Part shown: positions 44,933 to 55,700 of the stretch, in pieces | How positions within the stretch are numbered: the stretch's first letter is position 1 | How the letters are laid out: every line of letters starts with the position of its first letter | Assembly (NCBI GenBank): GCA_963768715.1 | Contig: CAVYJC010000007.1 | Span: 620,001 to 684,000 of the forward strand | Reading direction: 5' to 3' | From: DATKEJ01 sp963768715 | Lineage (GTDB): Bacteria > Bacteroidota > Rhodothermia > Rhodothermales > DATKEJ01 | DNA length: 64,000 bases | Made by a program: the position numbers and the translations under genes | Notes under the pieces: generated by a model | The model's database searches: none | The model's input: only the letters and a program-made list of their open reading frames with translations | What the model was told of the DNA's origin: nothing

Positions 44933-47900
44933 TTGTCGTCGCCCTCCTGCTGCAGTGCCTCGAAGTAGCGCCGGATCAATTCTTCATAGTCGGGCGAATA
45001 CCCGACCTCGAGCGCACGCAGCAATTCGCGCCGCAGCCGCTCCGCCCTTTCATCAGGTGTGAGCTCTGAGGGACTCGCCCGCTCGATATCCTCGGCCGTC
45101 CGACTCTCACGTTTGTTTTCCTTCCCACGCTCCCGAATGGATCGCTGTGCGTTCAGCAATCGGGTCAGAATCTGCTGCTGTCGCTCGTACGTCTTCCGAT
45201 CGACCTGGCTAGATCGCATTTCCGATATTGTGTCCTCCATCTGACGTGCGATCTGCTCCAAATCCCCCAAGAGTTTCCCTGCGGCGCCGGGAGCCTGGTC
45301 GCCCATTTGCTGCAGCTGCTTCTTCAGCGCTTCCTGCTGCGCGGCCATCTGCTGGAGTCTTGCCTGCATGTCCTGGCTGAGTCGGGTTCCCTGCATGTCG
45401 TTCAGGAACTGCTGGATCTGCTCGTTCAACTGGCCCTGCTCACCCGCCATCTGTTGGAGCTGCTGCATCATCTGCTGTGTCGACATGCCCGCCATGCCGC
45501 CCTGCTGGTTCTGCATGTTCTGCATGAGCTCCGACAACAGCAGGGCGAGATCGTTCAGATTGGTCATCGCGCTCTTCTGGAGTCCGATTGCCTGCCGGCC
45601 ACGTCGCTCTGTCATTTCCTGAACGGCGCGCTGCATATCCATGGACGCCGAGCCGGCGTGGGTTTGAATCTGGCGCGACATCTGTGGAATAGATCGAGCG
45701 AGATGCGAGAGGGTGTCACTGACGACCTTGAGGCCGTCCATCAATTCGGCTTGCTGCTGCGTGTAGCCGCGCAGACCGGCTTCTCGAGATGCCAGACTAC
45801 TCACGTTGTCACGCAGCGCCTCTTCCTCGAGCGAAAGGGTCAGCACATCGTCCAACGTGCGACGAAGGGCCGCCAGATTCATTTCCAGCTGCTTGCCGCT
45901 CATCTGCTGCTGCATCTGCGAGAGACGCTGAGACAACTCATCCAGGCTCTGCTGCATCTGCTGCTGGGACTGTTGGGCGCGGGAGAGCGCCCCTTTACGG
46001 AGCTCACCCGCGTTCTGGCGCATTTTACCTTGAAGATCCTCTTGCTTTACCTGCTCCTGGACGCGCTGCATCTGATCAGTCGGAGCGGGCGACAACTCCT
46101 GCATTTGCTCTCCGATCTGACCCATGAGCTCCTCGAGGCGCTCCATATCCTCGGCCGAGCGCTCCTGTTCCGTTGCGAGCTGTTCCGCATCCGGCTCTTC
46201 GTTTAGCTGCTGCTTCGTATTGGACGAGTCGGATTTTGCGCCGTCTTCAGTCTGCTCTCCCTGTTTCTCCTCTCGCTCCGGCTGTTTCTGAAGCGGCTCG
46301 TCCGCCTTCGCGGGCTGGTCCTCCGACAATTGTCCGGTCTTTTCTGCCATTTCGGCCTGACGTTTGCTCAAATCATCGGCACGGCGCGCCGCCTCCTCGA
46401 GCTGCTGCTCCGTGCGAAGCCGCTTGAAAAGCTCCAGAGCTCTTTCGATACGTTCCTTGAATTGATCCTCGTTGAACTCGAAGTCGCCCAGCGAGCGCTG
46501 CATTTCCGTCAAATCGAGATCCTTCATCGCCTGTCGAAGCCGCTCCAGTGCCTCCTGCAATTCGGGCGAACTGATCTCCTTGACCACCCTCTTGAGCTCC
46601 TCGAACCGATCGAGGGTCTCCGGCGAAAGGAGTTCGTTGTCGGACATCTGCTCGACGAGAGACTCCATCTTCCCGGCGAGATCCGATACCTGCTTCTCAA
46701 CCTCGGCTTGCTGTTCCTTAAGCCGATCGACGGTCCTCTCATCCTCCCAGTCACCCTGCTGTTCGCGGCGAAGCGCATCCCGGAGGTCCTTGAACGAGTC
46801 CTTGATCTCCTCCGAATCCTGCAACAAGTCCTGGAGGGCACGCTCGACATCGTCCTGCTGATCGTCGATCGCCTCAAACTGGTCAGTCAGCGAAGGGAAA
46901 CGGATCGTGTGCAGACCGCTCGCCGCAGCCTTGAATCCCGACACCGCGTCGTTGTCCCGAACCTCGAGATAAAATGTAACCACGTCGCCCGGCACGAGAT
47001 CGAGTCCGGTATCGTCAAGGGACCACTGGAAATCGACCTGCTGGTCAAGCTCTCTTGCAGCGGGCGACGGAAGCTTGATCTCCGTGAACGTGTCTTGTGG
47101 CTCCCCGAAGCGGCTTTCGGCCAATCGGTAGAATAGCGACAGGCCGGAAAAACCGAAGTCGTCCGTTATCCGGGTGGATACGGCGACGTCGAGATCGTCC
47201 TCAAACTCAGAGTTGAGTGACGGGTTGAGCACGAAGATGGCGGGTCTCTGATCGTGTATGATCCGGATTCGATACTCAATCGGATTCTCGTTGGCAATAC
47301 CCGAAGACGACGTAAGACCCACCCGATAGCGATCGTCTCGAATCGCTTTGAATGACGCCGACGCGGATTGTCCGTCGAGACGCAACGCAACCGGCGGCGC
47401 AGCATCGAAGACGACGGCCCCTTCGTCGATCCCGCCGCCCGCTAGACCGAGTTCGACATCGACACGTGATCCCGCAAGCGCCGTGATGTCTCCGACGTCG
47501 GGAGCGAGACGACGAACCGAGAGGCCCGTGTACGCCGGCGGCGTCAACGTGACCTGCATGGTGCGCACGAATGGCCGGCCGGAAACGTCGACCCGATATG
47601 TTGGTGAGGAAACGTCTTCGGCCTCGACGGAATACTGAAATCCGTCACGCACGTTGGGGATACGATATATAAAGGTGTCAGAACTGTCGGCTCTCAGGGT
47701 AACGGACTCGGTCCGCGTCTCACCCGCGCGCCTCATGGAGAGCGTCATCAGGTCGGGGCCTCGCGAACCTTCAGTCCGGGCCATGATTGAGAGGGAGTCG
47801 CCCTTGACGAGACGAACGTCTCCAGGCGCAACGATGATCTCGAAGGGTGCGGGTCGCAAAAACACCGTTCCCGGCTTGAACAATCGCTTCGCCGCCGATC

Positions 47901-48447
47901 CGAACGTGCCTGGCCCGATCAACGCAAAAGCGGCGAGCCCGATAAGCGGCCATCTCGCGACCCGGCTTGCTCGCCGGAAGTCTTCAAACTGCTCGACCTG
48001 TCGATAGTCGACCGTCGCCACTGAGTTGCCCAATTGGACGACCGCGCCCTCGACGAGGGGTTCCGGGGCAGCGCTGCGTTGGCCCGATGCGAGCTGCAGG
48101 AGGTCGAGGAGACGGTCTGAAACCTCCGGGAAACGCCGGCCGACCGCGCGAGCAATCGTCTCGTCGTCGAGTCCCGGCAGCAGCCCAATGAGACTTGCCA
48201 GGGGCGGCGCCAGCAACAGGACGGCTGAGAGAGCCGCTGCACAGACAACGAGCCAGAAGAGGATCGTCCGAGGCAGGGTGGCCATCCAGAACACGGCCTC
48301 CAGTCCAACGGCTATGAGAAGGCCTGCGCAGACAACTCCCAGAAAGAGAGCCGAACCATAGAGGAGTCTGCCGATAGTCATCCGGCGCGCCAGGAGGCGA
48401 AGCCGCTGGCGGATTTCCGAAATGAGGCGAATCGTTCCCTCGCTCAT
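44929..48447 (-). CDS. DUF4175 family membrane protein with long Gln-rich coiled coil
   Basis: A 1172-residue protein. The first 200 residues hold two or three membrane helices (GSALFLGVVCAGLLIAVGLE, TILFWLVVCAAALSAVLLL, and one at about 165-182). Residues about 200-500 are beta-rich, Ig-like repeats. From about 540 to 1110 is an extremely Gln/Glu/Met-rich helical region (LQQMAAQQEALKKQLQQMGD). This is the DUF4175 architecture. The function is unknown; related proteins occur with CoxE/VWA and MoxR genes, none of which lie here. Coupling to an ECF sigma factor is notable. Opposite-strand frames over the coiled coil are low-complexity shadows. Confidence 0.88.
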   Translation of the reverse strand: MSEGTIRLISEIRQRLRLLARRMTIGRLLYGSALFLGVVCAGLLIAVGLEAVFWMATLPRTILFWLVVCAAALSAVLLLAPPLASLIGLLPGLDDETIARAVGRRFPEVSDRLLDLLQLASGQRSAAPEPLVEGAVVQLGNSVATVDYRQVEQFEDFRRASRVARWPLIGLAAFALIGPGTFGSAAKRLFKPGTVFLRPAPFEIIVAPGDVRLVKGDSLSIMARTEGSRGPDLMTLSMRRAGETRTESVTLRADSSDTFIYRIPNVRDGFQYSVEAEDVSSPTYRVDVSGRPFVRTMQVTLTPPAYTGLSVRRLAPDVGDITALAGSRVDVELGLAGGGIDEGAVVFDAAPPVALRLDGQSASASFKAIRDDRYRVGLTSSSGIANENPIEYRIRIIHDQRPAIFVLNPSLNSEFEDDLDVAVSTRITDDFGFSGLSLFYRLAESRFGEPQDTFTEIKLPSPAARELDQQVDFQWSLDDTGLDLVPGDVVTFYLEVRDNDAVSGFKAAASGLHTIRFPSLTDQFEAIDDQQDDVERALQDLLQDSEEIKDSFKDLRDALRREQQGDWEDERTVDRLKEQQAEVEKQVSDLAGKMESLVEQMSDNELLSPETLDRFEELKRVVKEISSPELQEALERLRQAMKDLDLTEMQRSLGDFEFNEDQFKERIERALELFKRLRTEQQLEEAARRADDLSKRQAEMAEKTGQLSEDQPAKADEPLQKQPEREEKQGEQTEDGAKSDSSNTKQQLNEEPDAEQLATEQERSAEDMERLEELMGQIGEQMQELSPAPTDQMQRVQEQVKQEDLQGKMRQNAGELRKGALSRAQQSQQQMQQSLDELSQRLSQMQQQMSGKQLEMNLAALRRTLDDVLTLSLEEEALRDNVSSLASREAGLRGYTQQQAELMDGLKVVSDTLSHLARSIPQMSRQIQTHAGSASMDMQRAVQEMTERRGRQAIGLQKSAMTNLNDLALLLSELMQNMQNQQGGMAGMSTQQMMQQLQQMAGEQGQLNEQIQQFLNDMQGTRLSQDMQARLQQMAAQQEALKKQLQQMGDQAPGAAGKLLGDLEQIARQMEDTISEMRSSQVDRKTYERQQQILTRLLNAQRSIRERGKENKRESRTAEDIERASPSELTPDERAERLRRELLRALEVGYSPDYEELIRRYFEALQQEGDDK

Positions 48448-48601
48448 GACTCCTGTTTCTCTTTCGCCGTCGCAGTGCGTCGGCCTGCGACTGCGTCACA
48501 ATGGGTAACGCGAGATGCGCGGCAGATGTTGGCCAAGTGTACCGGAGCGCGGCCTCCAGAGTTTCAACAAATCGCCTTCGGGCAATGAATATGCCCCCGA
48601 A

Positions 48602-48895
48602 TCAGAGAGTCAGAACCAGGTACGCACTCACCGATACCTGCGCGAGGGCAATCGCGAAGAGTATGAACGACTGCAGCGGGTGGAATTCACGGGGCGGATC
48701 ACCGGCTCGCGGCATTCCCCTTCCTTTGAAAAATCCTTCCGTCTCGCTCTTTACAAGCGTCCATATGAGCAACCCGTGGACGAGTACCGCAAAGGGAATC
48801 GTCGCCAGACCCCAGGTCAGCATCGCTGCAATACTCAGCAAACCGCTGATCCCCGCAATCGCAAAGACGATTTCAGTGGTGACTTTCTTCAGCAT
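48602..48895 (-). CDS. Small membrane protein of unknown function
   Basis: A 97-residue protein with three hydrophobic segments: about 9-28 (IVFAIAGISGLLSIAAMLT), 29-48 and 76-95. A charged loop lies between (KSETEGFFKGRGMPRAGDPP). It is not recognised. The gene lies between the DUF4175 gene and a heptamer array that begins just upstream of its start. Confidence 0.55.
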   Translation of the reverse strand: MLKKVTTEIVFAIAGISGLLSIAAMLTWGLATIPFAVLVHGLLIWTLVKSETEGFFKGRGMPRAGDPPREFHPLQSFILFAIALAQVSVSAYLVLTL

Positions 48896-48901
48896 TTGTG
48901 G

Positions 48902-48986
48902 TTGGTGCTTGTACTTGGTACTTGGTACTTGGTACTTGGTACTCGTTAGTGCTTGGTGCTTGGTGCTTGGTGCTTCGTTCGTGCTT
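48902..48986. repeat. Heptamer tandem repeats GGTACTT and CTTGGTG
   Basis: Two adjoining period-7 blocks: about five GGTACTT units (48911-48943), then GTTAGTG, then three CTTGGTG units and decayed copies. They fill the gap between the heparinase-like stop (49055) and the small membrane gene (start 48895) and lie in the latter's presumed leader. Confidence 0.95.
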
Positions 48987-49054
48987 GGCTTGCCCGTCGT
49001 AGCCCGGCCCGGGCGAAGACGGCAGGCTGTTCGACGTCTGACGTCGAGACGTTG

Positions 49055-51110
49055 TTACGATACGACAAACTCCGGAATAGGCCCGGAGTCGTGCACCTTG
49101 ACCTGCACCATTCCGGATTCCGTTTCGATCGACACGTTTACGACGTTGTCGCCGCTTGTCTCGAAAGCGACTGTTCCGCCTCCAGCCGATCGGTGCGGCA
49201 CCAGAACGGTGACGAGCAAGGGATCCCCCGCCGTGGCTATCGTCATCACGTCGACGAACGGATGCTGGACGGCGCGCTCCTCGGGTATCGGCAGCATGTC
49301 GCTCTTGCAGGTAACACCCTCCTTCGACCAGGCTGCTCCGCTTATCCAAGCTGCCGGCCGCCGGATCGTGAACGTTCCGTCCTTCGCTTGGAGAACGGCC
49401 TTCTGATCTCCGTTGAATGCAAAATGTCTGGCGGTCAATATCGCCCCGTCCCCACCTTGCAAGACCTTGTCCATTACGATAACCGCCGGCAGCTCGGTGA
49501 GTACGACAACCGTGCGGACGACAGACTGCGTTTCGGGATCGACCAATCCGTACGCAGGCGTCGCGTCACTGCTCCAGTAGATGTATCCGGTTCGTTCCTC
49601 GGCCCTGACAATCCGCGCAACGGCTTTCGAGGCATTGGTGCCTTCGGACCCGTCGTGATACTGATGCCCATGTCCATTGATCAGCAGACTGCTGTGCCCG
49701 GCCGTGGTCCGCAGCATCCACGAGGGATCGGAGTAACTGTAGGGCGGACGATAGGGATCGACGACGAGAGGCTCGCCGAAGCACTTGACGATGATGCTGT
49801 TGCGATCGGCGTGTTCGTGATTCGACGGACCGCCGCTGCGCATGGCCACGACGAGATCCTCGGGCGTATACCCGGTTCTCATGACCATCCAGTCGAGCTC
49901 CGAGTGATACAGGGTCGGACCCGAAGGAGGCACATCTTCTGCGATTTCGGGCTTGTACCAGAGAACCGACCACATGTCATGGTCCCGCGGCATGTTCTTG
50001 CCGAACCATTGCCCCCGACGGTCGCCGAAATGATCCGCGATCCAGAAGGGAACGGCCGACATCATGCCTTCGCCCGCGTCGCCAAAGTTGACGATGCCAT
50101 GCGGATCATCGTTCGTAGGCATGGTCATACCCACAATAAAATCGACGAATCCGGGCCAGTTGATAATGTCGGTCAGATTCGCGTGACCGAACCGCTTCAG
50201 GATGATCGATGCCTGGGTCAGGTGCTCCGAGGTATAGTTGCCATAGGAGATATTCTCAGGATACGATCCGTCGACGGCATACAGATCCTTGAAGGTCCCT
50301 ACGGAATATTCGGCCTGCTCGATCCAGCGATCTGACTTCTCGCTTGGCCCGAATGCCCGCTCGTACGCGACGGCGCCGATCGCCAGGGCCGACGCAGGCA
50401 CAGCCTTTAGATTGGTTCGGTCGAGGATCGTGGGCCAGTTGGAAAGATCGATAATGTCACCCGGCCTGTGCTCGAAATAGGTGCTCGTCGTATCCACAGA
50501 CCAGCCTTCCACGCGGTCTTTGTAGCGCATCCCGTAAAGACCGAGAAAGCACGCCTCGCATCCCCGCTCTCCCATGACGGTCATCCAATCCTTGCGTTCC
50601 TCCTCGTCCACCTTGTCACCAAGCCAGTCGCAAGCCAGTGCCACAGCGATCGTACTTGCCGGAGCGCGCTGGAGGCCGAACACCCGCGTCCCGCCTTCCA
50701 GGAAGTAGTCCCACTTGGGAAACTTCATGATTGTCCGAATCGACTCCTTGGAGAGCTCCGCCGCATCCTCATCGCCAGTCATCGCATAGAGAAAGGCCAT
50801 GTCCTGTATGGTGTTCGCGACCCGAGCAATGTCGTACAGTTGGTCGTTGTAACGGACCTCCTCGGCCTGGAACTTGCGCTCCACCGCGCGATCGAGTCCT
50901 TGCAGTTTCTCTCGGAAAGCAGCGAACAGCGGATCGGTTACGAACCGGCTCTGCAGCGCCGGCAGACGCTCTGAATCGAAGAACAGCCCGTAGCGGATTG
51001 CCGACGGACCGGATCCGAAAAGGCCTGCCGATCGGCAAATGAGATGCCAGGTAGAGACCTGAGAGGGCCATGCCCCCGTGCTGAATAAATTCTCGGCGAG
51101 ACGTTTTCAT
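49055..51110 (-). CDS. Heparinase II/III-like Tat-exported protein, one frameshift
   Basis: The ATG at 51110 opens a twin-arginine signal (SRREFIQHGGMALSGLYLAS). The frame then changes at about 51020-51040, and RYGLFFDSERLPALQSRFVT continues to the long open part. Key stretches are SVDTTSTYFEHRPGDIID, GNYTSEHLTQASIILKRFGH, SGGPSNHEHADRNSIIVKCF (catalytic Tyr/His region of the family) and RTTAGHSSLLINGHGHQYH. Heparinase II/III family members are uronate polysaccharide lyases; others act on alginate oligosaccharides. The resulting unsaturated uronates would suit the GH88 enzyme in this window. It is divergent from the ROK gene, leaving an 86-base promoter gap. Confidence 0.85.
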
Positions 51111-51196
51111 GATCGAATTAGATGTGTTTCCAAGCGCTGCCATAATATGCCGGGCGCTCAGTAGATTCAATTAGTTGGCGCAATGGAATTTCTGTC

Positions 51197-52148
51197 ATGA
51201 GCATAATCGGCCTGGATGTTGGGGGTTCGAAGACGGCGGTCGTCGAAGGCACGGCTGCCGGAGACATCCTCCAGCGGGCCGAGATCCCCACACGCGCGGA
51301 GCTGCCGTTCCTGTCGACGTTTCCCGATATCGAGGAACTGGTCGACCGGCAGATCGAGGAAGCGCGCCAGGGCAGACGAACGATCGACGCCATATCGGTC
51401 TCGATCGGAGGTCCACTTCGCATAGCAAAAGGTGAAATACTCAATCCCCCGCACCTGCCCGGATGGCACAACACGAGGCTTTCAGACCACCTACGCCGGC
51501 GCTACCCCGCGATACCGAATTTCGTGGAACATGACGGCAATGCCGGTGCCCTGGCGGAATTTCATTTCGGCTCGGGACGATCTGTATCAGATCTTAAGCA
51601 TCTGATTTTCCTTACTTTCGGAACCGGACTTGGAGCCGGTATCATCGTAAACGGCGCCATCCTGCGCGGCGCCTCCGATACAGCCGGGGAGGTGGGTCAC
51701 TGGCGACTGCTCGAGTCAGGGCCGGTTGGCTTTTTCAAATCGGGATCGTGGGAAGGGCTTGCCTCAGGCGAAGCCATGCTCGGCCTGGCACAACGCAAAT
51801 TTCCGGGCAAGTGGGACGATCAAGTCGACCGTACGGTCATTCGTCGACGACTTGCTTTCCGACGATTCGGATGCTCTCTCGGTCGCGGAGGAGGTCGGAT
51901 TCTGGCTCGGTCGCGGCATAGCACTCCTCGTCGATGCGTTCAATCCGCAACTCGTAGTTTTGGGTAAGCTGGCATCTGTGCTGGGAGAGCGGATACTTCG
52001 ACCGCTCCGGGAAGAACTTGCGCGCGAGGCGCTTCCGCAGGCGGTGTTCGCCGTTCGTGTCGTTCCCTGCGCCCTTGGAGCCCGCCTCGGCGACGTCGCA
52101 GCGCTCATGGCGGCAATGCCCCATGTGAACAAACCAAACGGTGAGTGA
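51197..52148 (+). CDS. ROK family sugar kinase/regulator, one frameshift
   Basis: ATG 51197 opens GLDVGGSKTAVVEG, the ATP phosphate-binding loop. NFVEHDGNAGALAEFHFGSG carries the catalytic Asp, and LTFGTGLGAGIIVNG follows. The usual zinc-binding CxCGxxGCxE is replaced by GPVGFFKSGSWEGLASGEAM. Frames change at about 51829-51845, after which ALSVAEEVGFWLGRGIALLV and NPQLVVLGKLASVLGERIL complete the fold; about 316 residues after repair. It probably phosphorylates a hexose or heptose. It shares an eight-base overlap (GTGAGTGA) with gmhA, which suggests a common pathway. Confidence 0.85.
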
Positions 52149-52732
52149 ATTGATCGAAATCGTACGCGCGCAGCTCGACGCGCATCTGGAAACTGCGCGA
52201 CTCTGCCGTGATCGACTGGATGGGGAGATCGAATCGACGGCTCGCGTCCTGATCGATTGCCTCATGTCTGGAGGGAAGGTCCTTGCGTTCGGAAACGGAG
52301 GGAGCGCGGCACAGGCCGACCATTTCGTCGGTGAGCTTGTCGGACGCTTCCAGTTCACAAGGCCGCCCCTCGGCGGCAGTCAGCCTGCCTGGAAGCCCGA
52401 GTCTCGTGACCTGTATCGCCAACGACTTCGGTTATAGCGAGGTCTTCGCCAGGCAGGTCGAAGCCCTCGCAACGGCCGGCGACGTCGCCGTTGGGTTGAC
52501 CACCTCCGGCCAGTCGGAAAATGTCCTGCGGGGATTGGCGGCCGCGCGATCTGCGGGGATTGGATCGATCGCATTGACAGGCGGAAGCGAGCTCAATGCA
52601 TTACCCGCCGACCATCAGATCTGCGTGCCTTCCAGTTCGACGGCGCGTATTCAGGAAGCGCACATTCTGATTATCCACATCTGGTGCACGCTCATCGATC
52701 GGGCCTTCTCTAAAGCGGCGACAAGCCCGTGA
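52141..52732 (+). CDS. gmhA: Phosphoheptose isomerase (SIS domain), one frameshift
   Basis: GTG 52141 begins in the ROK stop region. LAFGNGGSAAQADHFVGELV is the SIS active-site motif of GmhA, then GRFQFTRPPLAAVSLPGSPS (after repair), IANDFGYSEVFARQVEALA, LTTSGQSENVLRGLAAARSA and the C-terminal IQEAHILIIHIWCTLID. An extra base at about 52371-52375 (CTCGGCGG for CTCGCGG) breaks the frame. The enzyme makes D-glycero-D-manno-heptose 7-phosphate for LPS inner core. Its end overlaps the convergent histidine kinase gene by 23 bases. Confidence 0.88.
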
Positions 52733-55700
52733 CCGGCTCACCGACACCGCCGCGTTGCGCCTTTACGGGGAGTCCGATCGAGAAGGATGCTCCCTGCCCT
52801 TGAACGCTGTCGACGTTCAGCGAGCCGCCATGCCCCTGCACAATGATGTCGTAGCTGAGCGATAGTCCCAGCCCCGTACCACCGCCTGTCGGTTTGGTAG
52901 TAAAGAACGGTTCGAAGATCTTGGATCGAACGGCGTCTGGAATTCCCGGGCCGTTGTCGGAGAACGTCACTTCTACTCTGTTGCCGTGACGTTTCGTTGA
53001 GACTGTAACCGTCGGCTGATAGTCTGCCCCTGCCATTCCGCGCCGTTCGTCGACGGCATCGAACGCGTTCGACAGCAGATTGAGGAAGACCCGGCCGATT
53101 TCCTGGGGCATGAGCTCCACGCTCCCGACGCCTGCGTCATAGGATCGCACAATCTCGACATCGAGTTCAGGTGATTTGGCGGTCACAGCATGGTGAGCCA
53201 AACCGACGTACTCCTCCACCAAGTCGTTGAAGGCCACCGCGTATCGCTGTCCCTCGCCCTCTTGGGCGTGCTCCATCATGTTCTTTACGATGCCGTCTGC
53301 GCGCTTCCCATGTTTCTTGATCTGAGCTGCGTTGATCTTCAGACCGGTAAGAATTTCGTCCAACTCTTCGAAGACCTCCTGGATCTTCCGGTCCTTGTTG
53401 GCCGCGATCTCCTCACCTAGTTCTTTTGCCATTTCCGAAACGAGCTCGGCGAAATTGTTCACAAAGTTGAGCGGATTCTTGATCTCATGGGCGATACCGG
53501 CAGTTAGTGAACCAAGTGAGGCAAGCTTTTCCTGCGTCACGAGCTGCTGTTGCGTCGTTTTGAGATTCTGGACAGTCGCGTTGAGCTCTCCGAGCGTCGC
53601 GTTGAGACGCTGATAGGCCTCAGCATTGTCTATGGCAATGGCTGTATACGTTGCGAGGTTACGCAGAATGTTCAGATGATATTCTGTATATGCTTGTTTT
53701 CTAAAACTTTGTGCCGTTATTACACCAACCGCCTTGCCCTTATTGATCAGTGGGAGGTAGATCATTGATTGAGGATTCTCCCCCTCGACTGCGGCAACCA
53801 GTTCCTTCCCAAAGAAGTCGGCGTACTCTTTTTCATAATCATTAAAGAATACCTCGCCGCTGTTCTTAAATGACCAGACGGCCGGTCGCGACTCATCGTC
53901 GGTGGGGAAGAAGAAGGCCGGCAGTGTCACGCCGTTTTCCTTGGTCGCTGGCATTTCGATGTGGTCGGTCTTCGGATTGTAGATCCCGATGCCAAAGACT
54001 GCCGCGTCCATCAAAGCATTAACGTTTTCGTACACCGTGTCGATGATCTCCTTGATCGAGAGACGCGCCGTAATATCCTGGCCCACTTTGCTGAGGAGTT
54101 CGACGTTTTCGTAGGCTTGCTCGAGTTCATCGCGCTGCTTCTCCAACTCGAGGTTCTTGTCCTTCAACTCGGTCGTTCGGCTGTTGACGACATGTTCCAG
54201 CTCCATGCTCCTTCTCTTCAGTTGCTCCGTTCTCACTCGCACAAGCCCGACAACGGCCCCGCCGCCGGCCACGACGTACAGGAGCCATGCCCACCACGAT
54301 ACGTACCAGGCAGGAACGACGTGAAAGGAGAAGGCGCCCTCCGTACTTTCCTGGTCGTAGACGTTTTTCGCATGTACGCGGAAGGTGTATTCGCCGGCAG
54401 GAAGGTTCGTGTAATCTCGGCGGACTTCAGAAGTCCAGGTGGACCAGTGTTCGTCGAATCCGTCCAACATCGTCTGATAACGATTCGACCTCGGGTCCTC
54501 GTAGCTCGGCGTTGCATACTCGAACCGAAGGGCATTCTGTCCGCTGGCAAGTTCGAATCCGGAGGTACTGACCCCGGGCGCCCCTCCGTAAAGCGTCGAG
54601 TCCTCATTCAGTGTCACCCGGCGAACGAGCGTCGGGTACGTCTTACTGTAGTCTTTGAAGACGCGCGGATCGTACCTGATGAGCACCTCGTTCCCTCCGA
54701 ACCAGACGACACCTGACTCCTCGGGATAGATCTCTGTGGCGGGCGAGTTGGCGAATCTGAGAAGCGGTGTTTTTTCCGTCCGGTACGTTCCGTCTCCATT
54801 CGGCCGAAGGACCGCGCTTTCGCCGCCGAAATTCGTCCATATGTTTCCCGCATAGTCCTCGGTCACCTTGAACTCTTCCTGTGAGCCGCCGACGCTGACG
54901 ACTTTACCGAGAAGGGGATCGGGAAGGAATCGACTGGTGGCATCGTCGAAGAGGAAGACACCCTCGTTCTGAGCAAATATGACGCGACCGGCGGCAAGAA
55001 AGACCGAGACGCCGCCATCATTGGTCAGGCCGGCTTCCTTCCCGAATCGGTCGATGCGTGCAGGCCGATTGGACTTGTCAGTGAAACGAAGACGGATGGC
55101 CCCGCCCGTCACAGGTCCGAGCCAGACTTCACCCGGTCGAGGTTCAACAATGTGCGTCACGTAGTCATCGACGCCGGCAACCTGCCCCTCGTCGATCCAT
55201 CGCCCCGATGAGTCCAGATACAATGAATAGACTCCGGCGCTCACCGCCACGAACATGCGATTGGGGTCCATCCTGGACTGGTGAAGGAATTGCGCCTCGA
55301 AGGAACCCGCGACGGATGGTCGAATCTGTATGACACGCTCTCCCTCCACCTCATACACACCCGTGGAAGTCGCGGCTAGCAGTCGATCCTGCATCTCCAG
55401 CATTCCAAACGCCTGCGGGTTCCCTGTAGCCATTCCGCTAATAGGCTTGAAGGTGTGACTCGCGGGATCGTAATAGGTGAGTCCGAGAGTCGACGTCGCG
55501 TACAGTCTCCCCTTATGTCGAACGACCTTGGAAACGAGACCTTCTATACCCTCAGACGGACCAAATCGGGTCAGCGGCGAGGGTGTCTCGATCTGGCAAA
55601 TCGAGTTCTCAGGACTCGCCCACAGCATGCCCCTGCTGTCAACGAGAACTGATGTAATGGAGTTTGTCGAGAGTCCGGTCGCAGTGGTCAGCGTTCCGGC

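Noticed and set aside
45307..46206. 299-codon plus-strand frame rich in Leu and His
   Set aside because: Complement of the Gln-rich coiled coil of the DUF4175 protein; low complexity explains the openness.
48953..50335. 460-codon plus-strand frame
   Set aside because: Starts in a heptamer repeat and is antisense to the heparinase-like gene with all its motifs.
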